Assembly: GCF_023015865.1 (NCBI RefSeq)
Contig: NZ_JALKBC010000001.1
Span: forward strand, 248,001-312,000
Direction: 5' to 3'
DNA from: Arenibacter sp. F26102
GTDB taxonomy: Bacteria > Bacteroidota > Bacteroidia > Flavobacteriales > Flavobacteriaceae
DNA: 64,000 bases
Of the stretch, positions 1 to 9,800 are shown piece by piece (position 1 is the first letter of the stretch; each line of letters opens with the position of its first letter). The position numbers and the translations under genes were made by a program. The notes beneath the pieces are model-generated. The model did no database searches. It was given only the letters and a program-made list of their open reading frames with translations, and was not told the origin of the DNA.

Positions 1-765
1 ACCCCTAATTTGCATCCATTTGGATGGAGAGGATGGTGGGAATACGGTACAGGGGCTTTGGGAGATGTAGGATGTCACCTAATCGATATTCCTTTTAGAA
101 CTTTGGGGCTAAAGTATCCAACAGATGCTGAATGTAGTGTAGGCGCGGTTTATACCGATATGTGGAATGCTGATTATCATCCTGAAGGATGTCCGGCTTC
201 TTCATTTATAACTTTGCATTTTGGAGCTACGGAAAAGAGTCAGTCACCAATAGAAATGACCTGGAGTGATGGTGGGATTAGACCTGCACATCCAGAAATT
301 ATACCTGCCGATCACGAAATTGGTGGTAATGGAAGCCAGAATGGGGTTTTGATCATAGGAGAAAAGGGGATTATCTCTACCAATATTAATGATAGTTCCT
401 CCTTGATGCCAAAATTGTATATGAATGATGGCTCAACGGATTTCGGTCCGGAAGTAGAGCCTAATGATGAGCCGGAATATGGACATCAACGACTTTGGGT
501 AGAAGCCTGTAAGGCTGGCTTTGGCAGTAAAGAACACCTTGGACTAACATCCTCTTTTGATTATGCCGGGCCTATGACAGAAACTGTACTTATGGGGAAC
601 TTGGCCATTCGCAGCTATTTGTTGCAAAGAGAAAACGAAAAAGGTAAGATGGAGTTCTTTGCCCGTAAAAAATTGCTTTGGGACGGAGAGAACATGCGCA
701 TTACCAACCTTGAGGAGGCAAACCAGTTTGTAACCAGAAATTACAGACCAGGCTTTGTAGTATAA
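1..765 (+). CDS. Gfo/Idh/MocA family oxidoreductase, C-terminal part (5' end outside window)
   Basis: The frame is open from base 1, so the N-terminal Rossmann NAD(P)-binding half lies upstream of the window. The visible part begins at the end of the dinucleotide domain and continues into the substrate-binding alpha/beta domain. The segment GALGDVGCHLIDIPFR matches the GxxxDxGxHxxD catalytic region of the family. Such enzymes oxidise or reduce sugars and cyclitols with NAD(P). A second family member lies at 43601-44737 inside a sugar catabolic locus, so a related role is plausible. The first ATG-like codon in the visible frame is an internal Leu codon and is not the start. A strong terminator follows the stop. 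Confidence 0.85.
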   Translation, partial: TPNLHPFGWRGWWEYGTGALGDVGCHLIDIPFRTLGLKYPTDAECSVGAVYTDMWNADYHPEGCPASSFITLHFGATEKSQSPIEMTWSDGGIRPAHPEIIPADHEIGGNGSQNGVLIIGEKGIISTNINDSSSLMPKLYMNDGSTDFGPEVEPNDEPEYGHQRLWVEACKAGFGSKEHLGLTSSFDYAGPMTETVLMGNLAIRSYLLQRENEKGKMEFFARKKLLWDGENMRITNLEEANQFVTRNYRPGFVV

Positions 766-785
766 GTTGGAATAACACGGAATTA

Positions 786-826
786 AACACCCTTAAAACC
801 TTATCAGTTGTGGTTTTAAGGGTGTT
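786..826 (+). terminator. Rho-independent terminator after the Gfo/Idh gene
   Basis: A perfect 15-bp stem (786-800 with 812-826, arm AACACCCTTAAAACC) has an 11-nt loop and is followed by CTGTTTTTATT. It lies 21 nt after the stop codon of the oxidoreductase. Confidence 0.9.
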
Positions 827-899
827 CTGTTTTTATTAATTAACTAAAATTTATAATCCGCATTAGAATTAAGGGCTTAGACGGCTTTAGGTATTTTGC

Positions 900-907
900 T
901 ATATTTG
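900..907 (+). promoter_or_regulatory. TAnnTTTG -7 promoter element for the FKBP gene
   Basis: TATATTTG matches the Bacteroidota -7 consensus and lies about 20 nt before the ATG at 928. No clear TTG is seen at the -33 position. Confidence 0.5.
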
Positions 908-927
908 GCGCTTAAAAAAGAATAACT

Positions 928-1389
928 ATGAAGAATACACTTTTTGCTTTGGCCCTAGTGCTTTTTATTTCTTGTAATAACGATAAGAAAACCGAGGAGG
1001 ATATTGATTATGTTGCCAAGAACGAGACGGATATCCAAGCTTATGTTGAGGAGAACGACTTAACCGCCGTACGGAGTAATTCAGGGCTTTATTACGTAAT
1101 TGAAGAAGAAGGGACGGGAACACAGGCAGTGTCCAGTTCCAATGTAACGGTGGCTTATAAAGGGTATTTTCTTAATGGATCGGTCTTCGATCAAAGTGAT
1201 GCAGAGGGAATTACTTTTGGCTTAAATCAAGTAATAGCAGGATGGACAGAGGGTATTACATATTTTAAGGAAGGTGGTAACGGAATACTTTTGGTACCTG
1301 CCCATTTAGGATATGGCAGTAGGGATTATAATGGGATTCCTGGTGGATCTGTACTTATTTTTGAGGTCTCTTTGATTGCAGTAAACTAG
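928..1389 (+). CDS. FKBP-type peptidyl-prolyl cis-trans isomerase, lipoprotein
   Basis: The 153-residue protein starts with a lipoprotein signal peptide whose lipobox ends LFISC (Cys16), so it is probably tethered in the envelope. After an acidic linker, residues about 60-153 form a single FKBP domain. It shows VTVAYKGYFLNGSVFDQS, then VIAGWTEGI, LVPAHLGYGS and IPGGSVLIFEV. These match the conserved YxG, FD, GW, P-YG and IPP-like blocks of FKBP rotamases, which speed folding of exported proteins around proline. The gene is monocistronic: its own promoter-like element lies upstream and a terminator follows. One domain and this length are usual for the small Bacteroidota FKBP lipoproteins. Confidence 0.9.
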   Translation: MKNTLFALALVLFISCNNDKKTEEDIDYVAKNETDIQAYVEENDLTAVRSNSGLYYVIEEEGTGTQAVSSSNVTVAYKGYFLNGSVFDQSDAEGITFGLNQVIAGWTEGITYFKEGGNGILLVPAHLGYGSRDYNGIPGGSVLIFEVSLIAVN

Positions 1390-1450
1390 AAGGTAATCCA
1401 TTATTTTTCAGTTTACCTGGGTATTTGCCCAAGTGTAGGAATATACATAA

Positions 1451-1472
1451 AAACCAACCGATAGGTTGGTTT
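1451..1472 (+). terminator. Rho-independent terminator after the FKBP gene
   Basis: A perfect 9-bp stem, AAACCAACC at 1451-1459 with GGTTGGTTT at 1464-1472, has a GATA loop and is followed by TTGTTTTTTG. Confidence 0.85.
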
Positions 1473-1562
1473 TTGTTTTTTGTGGATTATTGTTTTTTAA
1501 TGGGGCATGGTAGTTAAATACATATTTAATCGGTGAAATGCTCACTTGGCGTTTGAAAACGG

Positions 1563-1668
1563 CATAAATTTTAGTCATACCGACTGATCAGTTTGTGATT
1601 GTGCTATAAATTTTGTCTTCTAGCTGACACCGATACATGCCTAAAGGTATAAATTTTGTGAGTCTCGA
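1563..1668 (+). repeat. Three degenerate direct repeats spaced 42-43 bp
   Basis: The decamer [CT]ATAAATTTT starts at 1563, 1605 and 1648. The first two copies are followed at variable distance by ACCGA (1579-1583 and 1629-1633) and the third by a weaker TCGAT. The repeats sit in a 600-bp gene-free stretch (1390-1993) between the FKBP terminator and the ClC gene. No ORF is credible here. The spacing is four helical turns, which would suit a protein-binding array. A decayed repeat is equally possible. Confidence 0.4.
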
Positions 1669-1800
1669 TGATGGGCCATAGGCTCCGCATATTTTGACTA
1701 ACATCAAATTTTGGACTTTAATGATTTTGGTAAAATTTTATTCCGATTTGCCTTCTATACCTTGGGTGGACTTATATTAATTGGAAATTATAAAAGGCGA

Positions 1801-1859
1801 AATACGGCAAAGGCTAATAGACTTCCCTGCAAAACATTGGATCTCGGATTTGCCGTATT
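1801..1859. repeat. 11-bp inverted repeat upstream of the ClC gene
   Basis: AATACGGCAAA at 1801-1811 is perfectly complementary to TTTGCCGTATT at 1849-1859, with a 37-nt loop. Without a T-tract it is not a terminator. It lies in the presumed leader or promoter region of the ClC gene and could be an RNA structure or an operator pair. No known riboswitch is recognised. Confidence 0.4.
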
Positions 1860-1993
1860 GCCTGATCAATACCCATCTTAATTAGGTTGGCCTTTTAAAA
1901 TTACTTTGTCCTTAATCAACTTGTCCCTATATTTAAAGATTCTAGTAATCATTGGACGGCGTTGGCCTCCCTATCTAACAAGTTGGCGGAATA

Positions 1994-3256
1994 GTGAAGC
2001 TTAAACGTAGAAGAAAACTCATTACTTACCTAAATATATTGGACCAGCCAATTCGGTTCAATCCTTTTGTATTCAGTCGCACCTTTTTATTATGGGCCTT
2101 CCTCGGTTTATTAGGGGGCTTGATTGCTGGCTTATATTGGATTGTCCTGGAATTCTTGACCCACAAAATGGCATTTTTTACAGGTTGGCAGGTAATCCCC
2201 CTTATGTCTATCGCTGGTTTATTGGCCGGTTTGGTGATTCATTTTATTGGTGATCCTGGTGAAATCCACCTCATCGTAAACAACATTCGTTTTAATAAGG
2301 GCAAGTTAGATCCCAAGAACAACCCATCCATGATATTATCATCCTTGCTTTGTGTAGCCTCGGGAGGTAGTCTGGGGCCAGAAGCCCCTTTGGTTCAAGT
2401 TACCGGGTCAACTGGTAGTTGGCTTGGAAAAATATTTCGGTTAAAGGGCGAAGAATTACGTTCCTTGAGTATAGCAGGCATGGCATCGGGTTTTACGGCC
2501 TTGTTTGGCGCCCCATTGGGAGGCAGTTTATTCTCACTGGAAATTCTGCATCATAAACATGCTGTAGAATACTATAAGGCCATAATTCCTGCCTTGGTAG
2601 CCAGTAGTTTTAGTTACGTGGTTTTCGCTTTGGTCATTCATTTGGGTATTGGTCCCGTTTGGAATTTATCCGAATACGAATACTCAGGAGTGTTCGATTT
2701 CCTCTATGCCGTAATTTTTGCCGTGGGCGGAACTCTTGTGGCTTGGGGATTTATTTACTGCACAAAATGCTTTAAATTGATTTTTGAAAAACGACCGATT
2801 CCTATTTATTTAAAAACTTTGATCGGTGGATTCCTTTTAGGAATTATAGCTTATTATTTTCCATTGACGAGATATTTTGGCCATCATGAAATTAATGAAC
2901 TGCTTACACAGGATTTATCACTTAATGCACTTGTAGCGATCTTGGTTTTTAAAATCGTTGCTATTGCCATTACGGTTACCTCTGGTTGGCGCGGTGGTTT
3001 TATTATACCCTTATTTTTTGTTGGAGTTACTTTAGGAATGATACTGTCTATTATATTCCCTTCCATAAACCCAATTTTGGCTATAATTAGTTGTATGGCA
3101 GCCATAAATGCCTGTGTCACTAGAACACCTATGAGCACTACTATTCTTTTAGCTACTTTGACCGGGTTTGGGTATTTTATCCCTATTCTTTTTGCCAGTC
3201 TAACGGGATATTTTTTAGCTCCAAAAATACCTTTTATAGGTTCACAATTGGAATAA
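1994..3256 (+). CDS. ClC-family chloride channel/transporter
   Basis: This 420-residue, strongly hydrophobic protein has about ten to twelve membrane segments and no CBS domains. The ClC signatures are present: GGSLGPEAPLVQ near residues 123-134 and GWRGGFIIPLF near residues 330-340 (the GxFxP motif). In ClC exchangers of the GREGP type the gating glutamate sits where this protein has Leu (G-S-L-G-P), with a Glu only after the GP. Anion conduction or F-/Cl- transport may therefore differ from the standard 2Cl-/H+ antiport. The start is GTG at 1994, giving a basic N-terminal tail before the first helix. A 600-bp gene-free region precedes it. A second ClC gene lies at 62922-64000. Confidence 0.88.
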   Translation: MKLKRRRKLITYLNILDQPIRFNPFVFSRTFLLWAFLGLLGGLIAGLYWIVLEFLTHKMAFFTGWQVIPLMSIAGLLAGLVIHFIGDPGEIHLIVNNIRFNKGKLDPKNNPSMILSSLLCVASGGSLGPEAPLVQVTGSTGSWLGKIFRLKGEELRSLSIAGMASGFTALFGAPLGGSLFSLEILHHKHAVEYYKAIIPALVASSFSYVVFALVIHLGIGPVWNLSEYEYSGVFDFLYAVIFAVGGTLVAWGFIYCTKCFKLIFEKRPIPIYLKTLIGGFLLGIIAYYFPLTRYFGHHEINELLTQDLSLNALVAILVFKIVAIAITVTSGWRGGFIIPLFFVGVTLGMILSIIFPSINPILAIISCMAAINACVTRTPMSTTILLATLTGFGYFIPILFASLTGYFLAPKIPFIGSQLE

Positions 3257-3277
3257 TTAATTTAGTGATTGCGTAAA

Positions 3278-3790
3278 ATGGGATTAAATATAGAGCCACG
3301 AATTGAACGGATATCGATAAAAAAATTAATAGGAAACCGAATGGTCATGAGCTTATCTGAAGATAGGACCAAGGAACTATGGCAGGGATTTATGACCAGA
3401 AGAAAGGAAATTGGGAATTCGATCACCACCGATTTGATAAGTATGCAGGTATATGATCGTCTGTTGAGTTTTACGGAATTCAATGATACCACCCAATTTG
3501 AAAAGTGGGCCGTTGTTGAGGTGGAGGATTATAAGGACTTGCCCAATGGAATGGAAACCTATACCTTGTTGGGAGGATTATACGCAGTTTTTATTCATAA
3601 GGGTTTGCCAAGTGACTTTCCAAAAACGGCTCAGTATATTTATGGAGTTTGGTTACCGCATTCGGACTATGAATTGGATCATAGGGAACATTTTGAAGTG
3701 CTAGGCGATAAATACAGGAATAATGATCCTAGTTCGGAAGAGGAGATCTGGGTACCCATTAAAAGAAAAATTAAAAGTAAGGTTATATGA
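3278..3790 (+). CDS. GyrI-like / AraC effector-binding domain protein
   Basis: A soluble protein of 170 residues. It begins with a short strand segment (EPRIERISIKKLIGNRMVMS) and ends with DHREHFEVLGDKY followed by EEEIWVPIKRK. That ending matches the E-x-F-E-V-L-x-D...E-I-x-I-P-I pattern of GyrI-like small-molecule-binding domains, the fold also found C-terminal in AraC-type regulators. No DNA-binding domain is attached, so it is a stand-alone ligand-binding protein of unknown ligand. I prefer ATG 3278 over a TTG three codons earlier. The last four bases overlap the start of the SGNH gene (ATGA), so the two are probably translationally coupled. Confidence 0.75.
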   Translation: MGLNIEPRIERISIKKLIGNRMVMSLSEDRTKELWQGFMTRRKEIGNSITTDLISMQVYDRLLSFTEFNDTTQFEKWAVVEVEDYKDLPNGMETYTLLGGLYAVFIHKGLPSDFPKTAQYIYGVWLPHSDYELDHREHFEVLGDKYRNNDPSSEEEIWVPIKRKIKSKVI

Positions 3791-5574
3791 GAACGAAGTC
3801 GATTATTGGTTTTTTGACAATTATTTTTCTGATTCAGTTTGCTAATGCACAGGAGGATGATAATATCAAATGGTGGAACCCAGCGAACGACAAATCTTTG
3901 GTCGTTGAAGGGCAAGCTTGGCCAGATAAAGTGGCTTCAAGATATCACAGAATGCCAAAGCAGGCCGAGGGAATAGTTCGGGCTGCTGTTTGGAACCTAT
4001 CCAAACATTCAGCAGGCCTCTCTCTCAGGTTTAGAAGTGATGCCAAATCTATTGCCGTACGCTACAAGGTGAAAGGAAATCATGCCATGCCCCATATGCC
4101 GGCAACTGGGGTTAGCGGGGTGGATTTATATGCCAAGACCAGTGATGGGGATTGGAGATGGTATAGAGGAAAGTATTCTTTTGCCGATACCATACAATAT
4201 CGCTATTCCAATATAGACCCAAAAGAGAAATACCATACGAAGGGTAGGGAGTATCAATTGTATTTGCCTTTGTACAATGAGGTGGAGTGGTTGGAAATTG
4301 GAGTGCCAGAGGATGCTGTTTTGGAGCCTTTGCCAATAAGAGGAGAGAAACCTGTGGTAGTTTATGGCACCTCCATTGCACATGGGGCCTGCGCCTCTCG
4401 CCCAGGAATGGCATGGACCTCTATCTTGGGAAGAAAATTGGATAGACCACTTATTAATTTAGCCTTTTCGGGAAATGGTAGAATGGAGGAAGAGGTAATT
4501 AATTTTATTACTGAAATTGATGCCAAACTATATGTGTTGGATTGTTTGCCCAATTTGGGTGCCACCAAAGATCGTTCGTTGGACGAGGTACGGCAACTTC
4601 TTATTTCCGGGGTGAAACAGATAAGGACAAAGCGTCCCTCAGCGCCAATTTTGTTGGTGGAGCACGACGGATATTCTGATGGTGCCGTAGACAGTGAGCG
4701 TTTTAAAACTTATACAGATTTAAATAGAATGGCCAAGGAGGCATTTATCCAATTGCAGGACGAGGGTGTAAAGGATATTTTTCTATTGACCAAGGAAGAA
4801 CTGAATCTGTCTATGGAGAGTTTTGTAGATGGTACCCATCCCACCGATTTGGGGATGATGGAATATGCCGTGGCTTATGAAAAGAAAGTACGCCAAATAA
4901 TAAAGGAACCCATAGGCACCCTTTCTACGACGATTCCCGTAACCCAAGCCAGGGAGCCTGAAATGTATCCTTGGGAGGGTCGTCATCAGGAGTTATTGAG
5001 AATGAATCGGGAAACTGGTCCCAAAATATGTTTTTTCGGAAATAGCATAACCCATTATTGGGGCGGTAGCCCAAAAGCCTCGTTAAGCAATGGAGCCGAT
5101 TCTTGGAAAACCTTTTTGGAGGATTTACAGATTAGGAATTTTGGTTTTGGTTGGGATAGAGTGGAGAACGTCCTCTGGAGAATATATCACGATGAATTGG
5201 ATGGGTTTGAAGCTGAGCAAATAGTCCTGATGATCGGCACCAACAATGAACATCTTAATACGGATGATGAGATTCTCAGTGGATTGGAAATGGTGATCAA
5301 CGCCGTAAAGGCAAGACAACCTAAAGCGAGACTGTTATTGCTGGGGTTGTTTCCAAGGGTAGACAAAGAGGAGCGTATGCGCAACCTAAATACTGAAATA
5401 GCTGCATTGGCGACCTCAAAAAATGTGGATTATGCCGATATTGGTGTGGTGCTCTTGGATAAGGACAATAAAATTGATGATAGTCTTTTTTCGGATGGTT
5501 TGCACCCCAATGCAAAAGGTTACCGAAAAGTGGGCAAAAAGCTAAATTTAGTCCTTCATGAAGGCACGAAATAG
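3787..5574 (+). CDS. Secreted protein with two tandem SGNH/GDSL hydrolase domains
   Basis: The 595-residue protein has a signal peptide ending NAQ near residue 22. A beta-rich N-terminal domain, residues about 30-180, is of the kind that precedes SGNH esterases. The first SGNH domain shows block I YGTSIAHG (near residue 198), block II AFSGNGRM and a terminal DGTHPTD. The second starts near residue 415 with FFGNSITHYW, has MIGTNNE as block III and ends FSDGLHPNAKGY. Both carry the Ser and Asp-x-x-His of the catalytic triad. Such enzymes remove acyl groups from polysaccharides or lipids. The double domain suggests two ester positions on one substrate. It starts within the stop of the GyrI-like gene. 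Confidence 0.88.
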   Translation: MRTKSIIGFLTIIFLIQFANAQEDDNIKWWNPANDKSLVVEGQAWPDKVASRYHRMPKQAEGIVRAAVWNLSKHSAGLSLRFRSDAKSIAVRYKVKGNHAMPHMPATGVSGVDLYAKTSDGDWRWYRGKYSFADTIQYRYSNIDPKEKYHTKGREYQLYLPLYNEVEWLEIGVPEDAVLEPLPIRGEKPVVVYGTSIAHGACASRPGMAWTSILGRKLDRPLINLAFSGNGRMEEEVINFITEIDAKLYVLDCLPNLGATKDRSLDEVRQLLISGVKQIRTKRPSAPILLVEHDGYSDGAVDSERFKTYTDLNRMAKEAFIQLQDEGVKDIFLLTKEELNLSMESFVDGTHPTDLGMMEYAVAYEKKVRQIIKEPIGTLSTTIPVTQAREPEMYPWEGRHQELLRMNRETGPKICFFGNSITHYWGGSPKASLSNGADSWKTFLEDLQIRNFGFGWDRVENVLWRIYHDELDGFEAEQIVLMIGTNNEHLNTDDEILSGLEMVINAVKARQPKARLLLLGLFPRVDKEERMRNLNTEIAALATSKNVDYADIGVVLLDKDNKIDDSLFSDGLHPNAKGYRKVGKKLNLVLHEGTK

Positions 5575-5699
5575 AAACCACTAAAGCGAAATTGTCCTAC
5601 CTCTAGGCTAGTTTCCTATTATTTGAATTATGCCAGTGGGTTTAAGGGCATGACCATACCATTCAACAAATTCCAGTTCTAGGCCAAAAGTTCATAGAC

Positions 5700-6542
5700 T
5701 TATAAGGGGCGTGCCACCATAATCCCCGTATTACTTTTAATGCCCTTTAGGTATTCGGTAAGGGGTAGTTTGGAGACTTCTACCTCCATGGATCCGGTTG
5801 AAGCATGTAAAAGGTGTATTCTGCCATCAGATTCCCGACTGGCAATACCGGTGTGAGTAATATCAAGTCCTTTTATGGAAGTGGTTAGGGCTATAATGTC
5901 ACCAGATTGAATCAAATGCTCATTCGCTTTGATCTGGTCCTGAGGAAGGATACAGATGGACTGCGATTTCAGAAATTGCTCTGAAGCCTGTATTTTCTCA
6001 TAGTTATCGGCATCTTTTAGAAAAGGGTAAAGTTCCCGATGTGTACTCATAAAATTAATGGCCTTAGTGCTTTCCACACCTCCTATTTGCGAGGTCATGT
6101 CCTTTAATAGGCCCTTATGCTCATTGTTGGCAATCCATTCTGAAAAATAATGCAGCCGTGAGGAATAACCATTGAGCTGGCCATCCTTATACCGAATGGT
6201 TTCTAAGTGGTCGATAAAGCTATCAAAGTCCTTTTCGTTATTTTGTACCATTAGACTGAAAGCCAAAACATTCTCCACAAAGGTAGTGCAGTCCAACCCC
6301 TGAAAGTTAATGACCAAGGATTCAGTTTCTCCTATTTCCAAAGTTTTGGCCACATAGGGAATTCCGATAAAGGTTTTGCCCACTGCAACCATGGTTCTTC
6401 CAATATCCTGAGTTTTAAGATCGGAAATTGTCCTTATTTTGGAGTTAAAGGCTTCCCTGTCCTGAGGAGAACAAACTAGATTCTGGGCAGATCCATGGAA
6501 AGTAAAACATAGAAAAAATAGAATATAGAGTAAATTTTTCAT
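5700..6542 (-). CDS. DUF1460 family protein (N-acetylmuramoyl-L-alanine amidase-like)
   Basis: A 280-residue exported protein with a signal peptide ending GSAQ near residue 20. The nucleophile motif is LDCTTFVEN (Cys near residue 84). The partner histidine is in DITHTGIASR and is followed by IHLLHASTGSMEV. This is the papain-like fold of DUF1460, related to NlpC/P60 cell-wall peptidases. The expected substrate is peptidoglycan or its fragments in the periplasm. Length is usual for the family. It is monocistronic, with an AT-rich 316-bp upstream region, and faces the SGNH gene with no clear terminator in the 125 bp between them. Confidence 0.85.
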   Translation of the reverse strand: MKNLLYILFFLCFTFHGSAQNLVCSPQDREAFNSKIRTISDLKTQDIGRTMVAVGKTFIGIPYVAKTLEIGETESLVINFQGLDCTTFVENVLAFSLMVQNNEKDFDSFIDHLETIRYKDGQLNGYSSRLHYFSEWIANNEHKGLLKDMTSQIGGVESTKAINFMSTHRELYPFLKDADNYEKIQASEQFLKSQSICILPQDQIKANEHLIQSGDIIALTTSIKGLDITHTGIASRESDGRIHLLHASTGSMEVEVSKLPLTEYLKGIKSNTGIMVARPL

Positions 6543-6858
6543 TGAATTAATATTAAATATTTAGTTTATTCTAATGTATCTATATAGTTATAAATAAGAT
6601 AAATATAATTTTTTAATACTTCTAGGTATTAATATATATTTTTCAGTTGGCCGAGTTTAGGTTTAGATTCAATTATTGCTCTTAACGGCCTGGTTAAACT
6701 TGCACAAGGTTCTTGGGGGAATATTTACATATAAATAATAGTTTACGGGCAAACATTCAAAACTTGCTATAATTCATTAATGATTTTTTACCTATCCCAA
6801 TCACTGAGCTTTGAGCTAAAGAGGTGAATCATTATTTTAGTAACAATGTATTCAATAT
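6543..6858. other. AT-rich intergenic region, no gene seen
   Basis: These 316 bases separate two minus-strand genes. They are very A+T rich next to the DUF1460 start, which should hold its promoter. I see no ORF, strong terminator or repeat worth naming. Confidence 0.5.
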
Positions 6859-9800
6859 TTAATGCATAAATCCTGAATATGCGGAAGGGTTGTTCACTAT
6901 GGCGCGTTGTCTATCCTTCAAATTATACTCTTCGGTAGTTAATTCCAATACTTCTTCCTCGGTACTAATGTCTGTAATGTTAAAGCCTTTGTTTATATAG
7001 TAAGGTTTGGATTCAATATGATTCGTTTTTTTGAATGCTAATAAATACATTTTTAAATTGTTACCATACTTGTCTTTATCCTTTACTTTAAAAAAGTATC
7101 CGTGGTAATCGTTATTGGGATAATACAATTTTTGATCCTTGATATATTCAATGGTGTATTGCTCAGGATTTAATTCCAAGTTGTTATATAGTATCGATTC
7201 CGCTATGGCTTGTTGATTTCTGTAGTTGGCGGGGAAATAATTTAATTTGCCAATTTGCTGTAATTTTTCGAATAGTGTTAATCGAGTTTCAGGGTTTTCA
7301 GCAAGGGAAATTATTAAACTTGTCGGTATTTTATTTTCACCATTCAAAGGATTTTCTTCGTTTTTAAGCAATAATGCAATAAATGACGTTTGAATTTCAG
7401 GGTCTTCTACCATCGATAGACGTCGGAAGAATGCAGCTACCTCAATTTCTTTAATAAACGGATAAAGCAGTATGGCATAGTTTTCCAGAATGTCGTAATT
7501 ATTGTCGGTGGTGGTGGGTGATTCGTCTGTTAATTGATCCATGGAAAGGGCAAGCTGTCTCTTTAGTTGGATCTTGGCATCATTTAAAATTTGATTCTTA
7601 TACTTTTTGTATCTCTTTGGTTTTATCAATCCCCGGGCTTTAAGTTTGGCGAGAATGGAGAAGATTGGGGATTTATATTCTTCTATAGCACTGTAGTCGA
7701 AAATCTCTGGGAACAATTTATTGGCAAGGGGTAGGCTATCCAAATAAGGTTGGAAGATGTTTTGGATTTCCTGTTTACTTGACACCAAGGGTAGGTCGGT
7801 AGACATTAGCCGTAGGAGCAATCCTAAGGAGCTTTCATTTTGTTTTCTGCTGATGGCCTGTAAAATCTTTGTTTGTGCCTTGGAGTTGTTGTAGGATTTG
7901 GTATAGTAGGTCTCAAAGAACCTCGTTGCATCCACATCCTGCATTTGTGCTAATTTTTGAATTAAATGTGCTTGTAAATATTTTTGGTTGTCCTTAAAGT
8001 TGAACTCGGATATATAATATTTCAGGGAATCCTCGTGTTTTTTGTAAAACTGCACAAATGGATAGCCATCAAGTACAATACTATCATTCTGTCTGATGGC
8101 CTTAAAGAAATCGGCTGTTTTATCGCTTAAAATGGAGGAACCAATTATGGTATCATAAGGGGAGAAGTTCTTGAAGAAATCATTGACAAACTTACTTGGA
8201 GGTAAAACGGTGTCTATAAGTGCTTTTACTTCGTACAGCAAACCGGCTTTAACAATGTTTTTGATCATTATTCCCCTAGTGCTACCAGTATCCACCAAGG
8301 TTAGGTTCATCTCGTGATATTTGTTGTTGTATGGTGGCCTATGCTCCCGAATAATGTTAAATGTATTTTGACGGTATAATTTTCTCCTAAGGCTCCATAC
8401 CGAATCAATATTGGGAAACATTAGAAAATCATGGGCCTTATTAACAGTTACAAGTACAGCCTCGTTATTATTATTTTGATAGACGGATTTCTTGGTATAT
8501 GCGCTATAAGGTTTTGGTTTTTTGTGACGTTCGTAATAATTATTACTGTTTTCAACAAACTTGGGGGGGTCAATAGGACTGACTGTTGAAAAAAACAAAG
8601 CGGTATCCTGCACTTTATTAAACTCTTCGGTATAATTTTGTTGCTTCACCTTAAAGGAATCGAAAAATTGATTGGCATCCGAACTATCTTTGGCTACACT
8701 ACCTAAGAGGTAGTAGTTGTTGTTCTTGATAATCGTCTTTAAATACAACTTTTGTAATCCGCTAGGTCCAAAGTTGGCTGAAGAGGTTAAACTCTGATTG
8801 AAATATGGCCCATATTGAGGTTTCAACTTAAGATCTTCAAAAAATCGGGTTTGAATTTGTTTCAGTTCAAAGGTGTCCTCTTCAATAAAATTAAAATCGT
8901 TTAAGGTTGCCTTTTTTAGAAAGTAATAGGACGAGGTTTGTGGGTCCACTCCCTCAATAAACCTATTGCCTTTCCTTTTTCGATTGGTAAAATTGTAGAT
9001 AGAAGGCATTTCTACTTCAAAATCATCGAATTGGGAAAAAAGTACCGTTCGTTTTTTTTCTAATGAACTAAAACTGATGCTGTTAAATATAGTGTCGGAA
9101 TGCTTAACTACATAATCGCCGTGTCCGCTCATTTTAAAAATCAGTATTTCCAAGGGTGTAATATAGATATGGTATCGTTGAAAATCGCCATTCTTCAACT
9201 GATTTTTAATATCCATACCAGGGTACTTACCGTTTTCAATCTTGGTCTTTTCCAGGATTTTTCCGGGGATATTCTCGAACAAAAGTTTATCCACATCTTC
9301 CAAGGTGTAGGAGTAGTCATTTTTCAAATAGGAAAAAGTGGGGATACGGTTCACCATAAGATAGCTGCCGTTGGCCAAATCTGGAGATACGTAGGTAGTA
9401 TTGGTGTATTCAGCTATGGGGTAAAGCTTGTTGGGTAGGAGAATACTAAAAAGGGCATCATCCGGAGTTCTTGAGTAATATTCATTGTTTAGGATTTTGG
9501 TTTCCAAGGAATCTTTTAAAGCCCTTCCTTTATATGAAAATCGGGAAGTAAGGGCCTTGACTACGTATCCCTTGTTTCTCAGTAGTTGTATTACCCCATT
9601 TTTTCCAGGGAGGTGGGCCGCCCCAATACCGGTAAACACTTTTGCTGTTTGCATTAGGGAATCCATCCTAAGCACCATATTTTTATTACGTGCATAGAGC
9701 ATATTTTGTAAATAATGCTCTGTATACATGGCCTGGTCAAGGGAATCTATAAGATTTATATTGCGTTCCCTATAGGCGTCCTGCAAAAGTGACATTACCT

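Noticed and set aside
1563-1668. CRISPR-like interpretation of the 42-bp spaced repeats
   Set aside because: The shared unit is only about 10 bp and AT rich, there are three copies, spacers share sequence with each other, and no cas genes are in the window.
9100-9438. 112-codon plus-strand ORF inside the TraB/GumN gene
   Set aside because: It is antisense to a long, well-supported coding region and has no domain, ribosome site or promoter.
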